Positions 6,530 to 6,741 of a stretch of DNA of 6,741 nucleotides are shown piece by piece. Below the pieces are notes generated by a model that saw only the letters and a program-made list of their open reading frames with translations, was not told where the DNA came from and did no database searches. The stretch's first letter is position 1. Every line of letters starts with the position of its first letter. Both the position numbers and the translations under genes were made by a program. Source of the DNA: Pseudomonadota bacterium (GTDB lineage: Bacteria; Pseudomonadota; Gammaproteobacteria; Woeseiales; Woeseiaceae); assembly GCA_027295475.1 (NCBI GenBank), contig JAPUKV010000015.1:1-6741 (forward strand). Reading direction: 5' to 3'.

Positions 6530-6741
6530 ATGAGTGATCAAACCGCCAACGAACCCGGCGAAATCAACTTCGAATCCCTTGAGCTGCCCTCCATGACGCC
6601 CGGCAGCCTGGTACGAAAGTTTGGCCCGGGCATGATGCTGATGATGACCGGAATCGGTACGAGCCATCTTGTAACAGCGCCGGTTGCCGGAGGACGTTTC
6701 GGGTATGCCTTGCTCTGGTGCCTGCCAATCGCCTATATCTT
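6530..6741 (+). CDS. Nramp-superfamily transporter, N-terminal part, lacking the DPGN motif
   Basis: Only the first 70 codons are present; the gene runs off the right edge. An acidic cytoplasmic tail (1-31) precedes a first membrane helix beginning GPG (32-34), and FGYALLW (57-63) begins the second, as in Nramp (SLC11) transporters. From GPG to LLW, alignment with canonical Nramp sequences (from memory) needs no gaps, yet the metal-binding Asp-Pro-Gly-Asn falls on G43-T44-S45-H46, so both metal-coordinating side chains are missing. This is therefore probably not a classical Mn/Fe importer; it may carry another ion or an organic substrate. The ATG at 6530 lies 25 nt after the reductase stop without a clear Shine-Dalgarno. 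An in-frame ATG at codon 22 is less likely. It is probably the fourth gene of the operon. Confidence 0.82.
   Translation, partial: MSDQTANEPGEINFESLELPSMTPGSLVRKFGPGMMLMMTGIGTSHLVTAPVAGGRFGYALLWCLPIAYI

Overview
The window looks like chromosomal DNA from a Gram-negative, moderately GC-rich proteobacterium. I infer a marine or sediment gammaproteobacterium (Woeseiaceae-like) from the DUF885 outer-membrane lipoprotein, the style of the catabolic genes and the short intergenic palindromes. No rRNA, tRNA or conserved core gene is present to prove the taxonomy. I see no transposase, integrase, phage gene or CRISPR array.

Layout: positions 1-329 carry no convincing complete gene but are rich in dyad symmetry. 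They hold a perfect 8-bp hairpin (46-69), a wobble-containing hairpin (116-135) and a 66-nt imperfect hairpin (152-217), followed by a promoter-like -10 element and a Shine-Dalgarno. Next is a complete DUF885 predicted zinc-peptidase lipoprotein (330-2135). The 644-nt gap at 2136-2779 is also non-coding. It holds two more copies of the 5' palindrome (2246-2325), the first inside a terminator-like hairpin. It also holds a second nested dyad of about 65 nt containing GGTGG/CCACC repeats (2529-2593), a small hairpin (2616-2638) and a promoter-like pair just before the next gene.

From 2780 to the right edge all genes are on the + strand and look like one transcription unit: a class V PLP aminotransferase (2780-3907), an oxalyl-CoA-synthetase-like AMP-forming acyl-CoA ligase with a TTG start (3998-5530), a 2-dehydropantoate-2-reductase-family oxidoreductase overlapping it by one base (5530-6504), and the first 70 codons of an Nramp-superfamily membrane transporter (6530 to the edge).

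How they may work together (inference): transporter, CoA ligase, aminotransferase and 2-oxoacid reductase form a plausible pathway for uptake and processing of a small (di)carboxylate or amino acid, possibly oxalate/glyoxylate/glycine chemistry. The most unusual point is that the transporter lacks the metal-binding Asp-Pro-Gly-Asn motif of true Nramp metal carriers: in an ungapped alignment made from memory it reads Gly-Thr-Ser-His. It may therefore carry something other than Mn/Fe, for example the pathway's organic substrate. The DUF885 gene is probably a separate unit.
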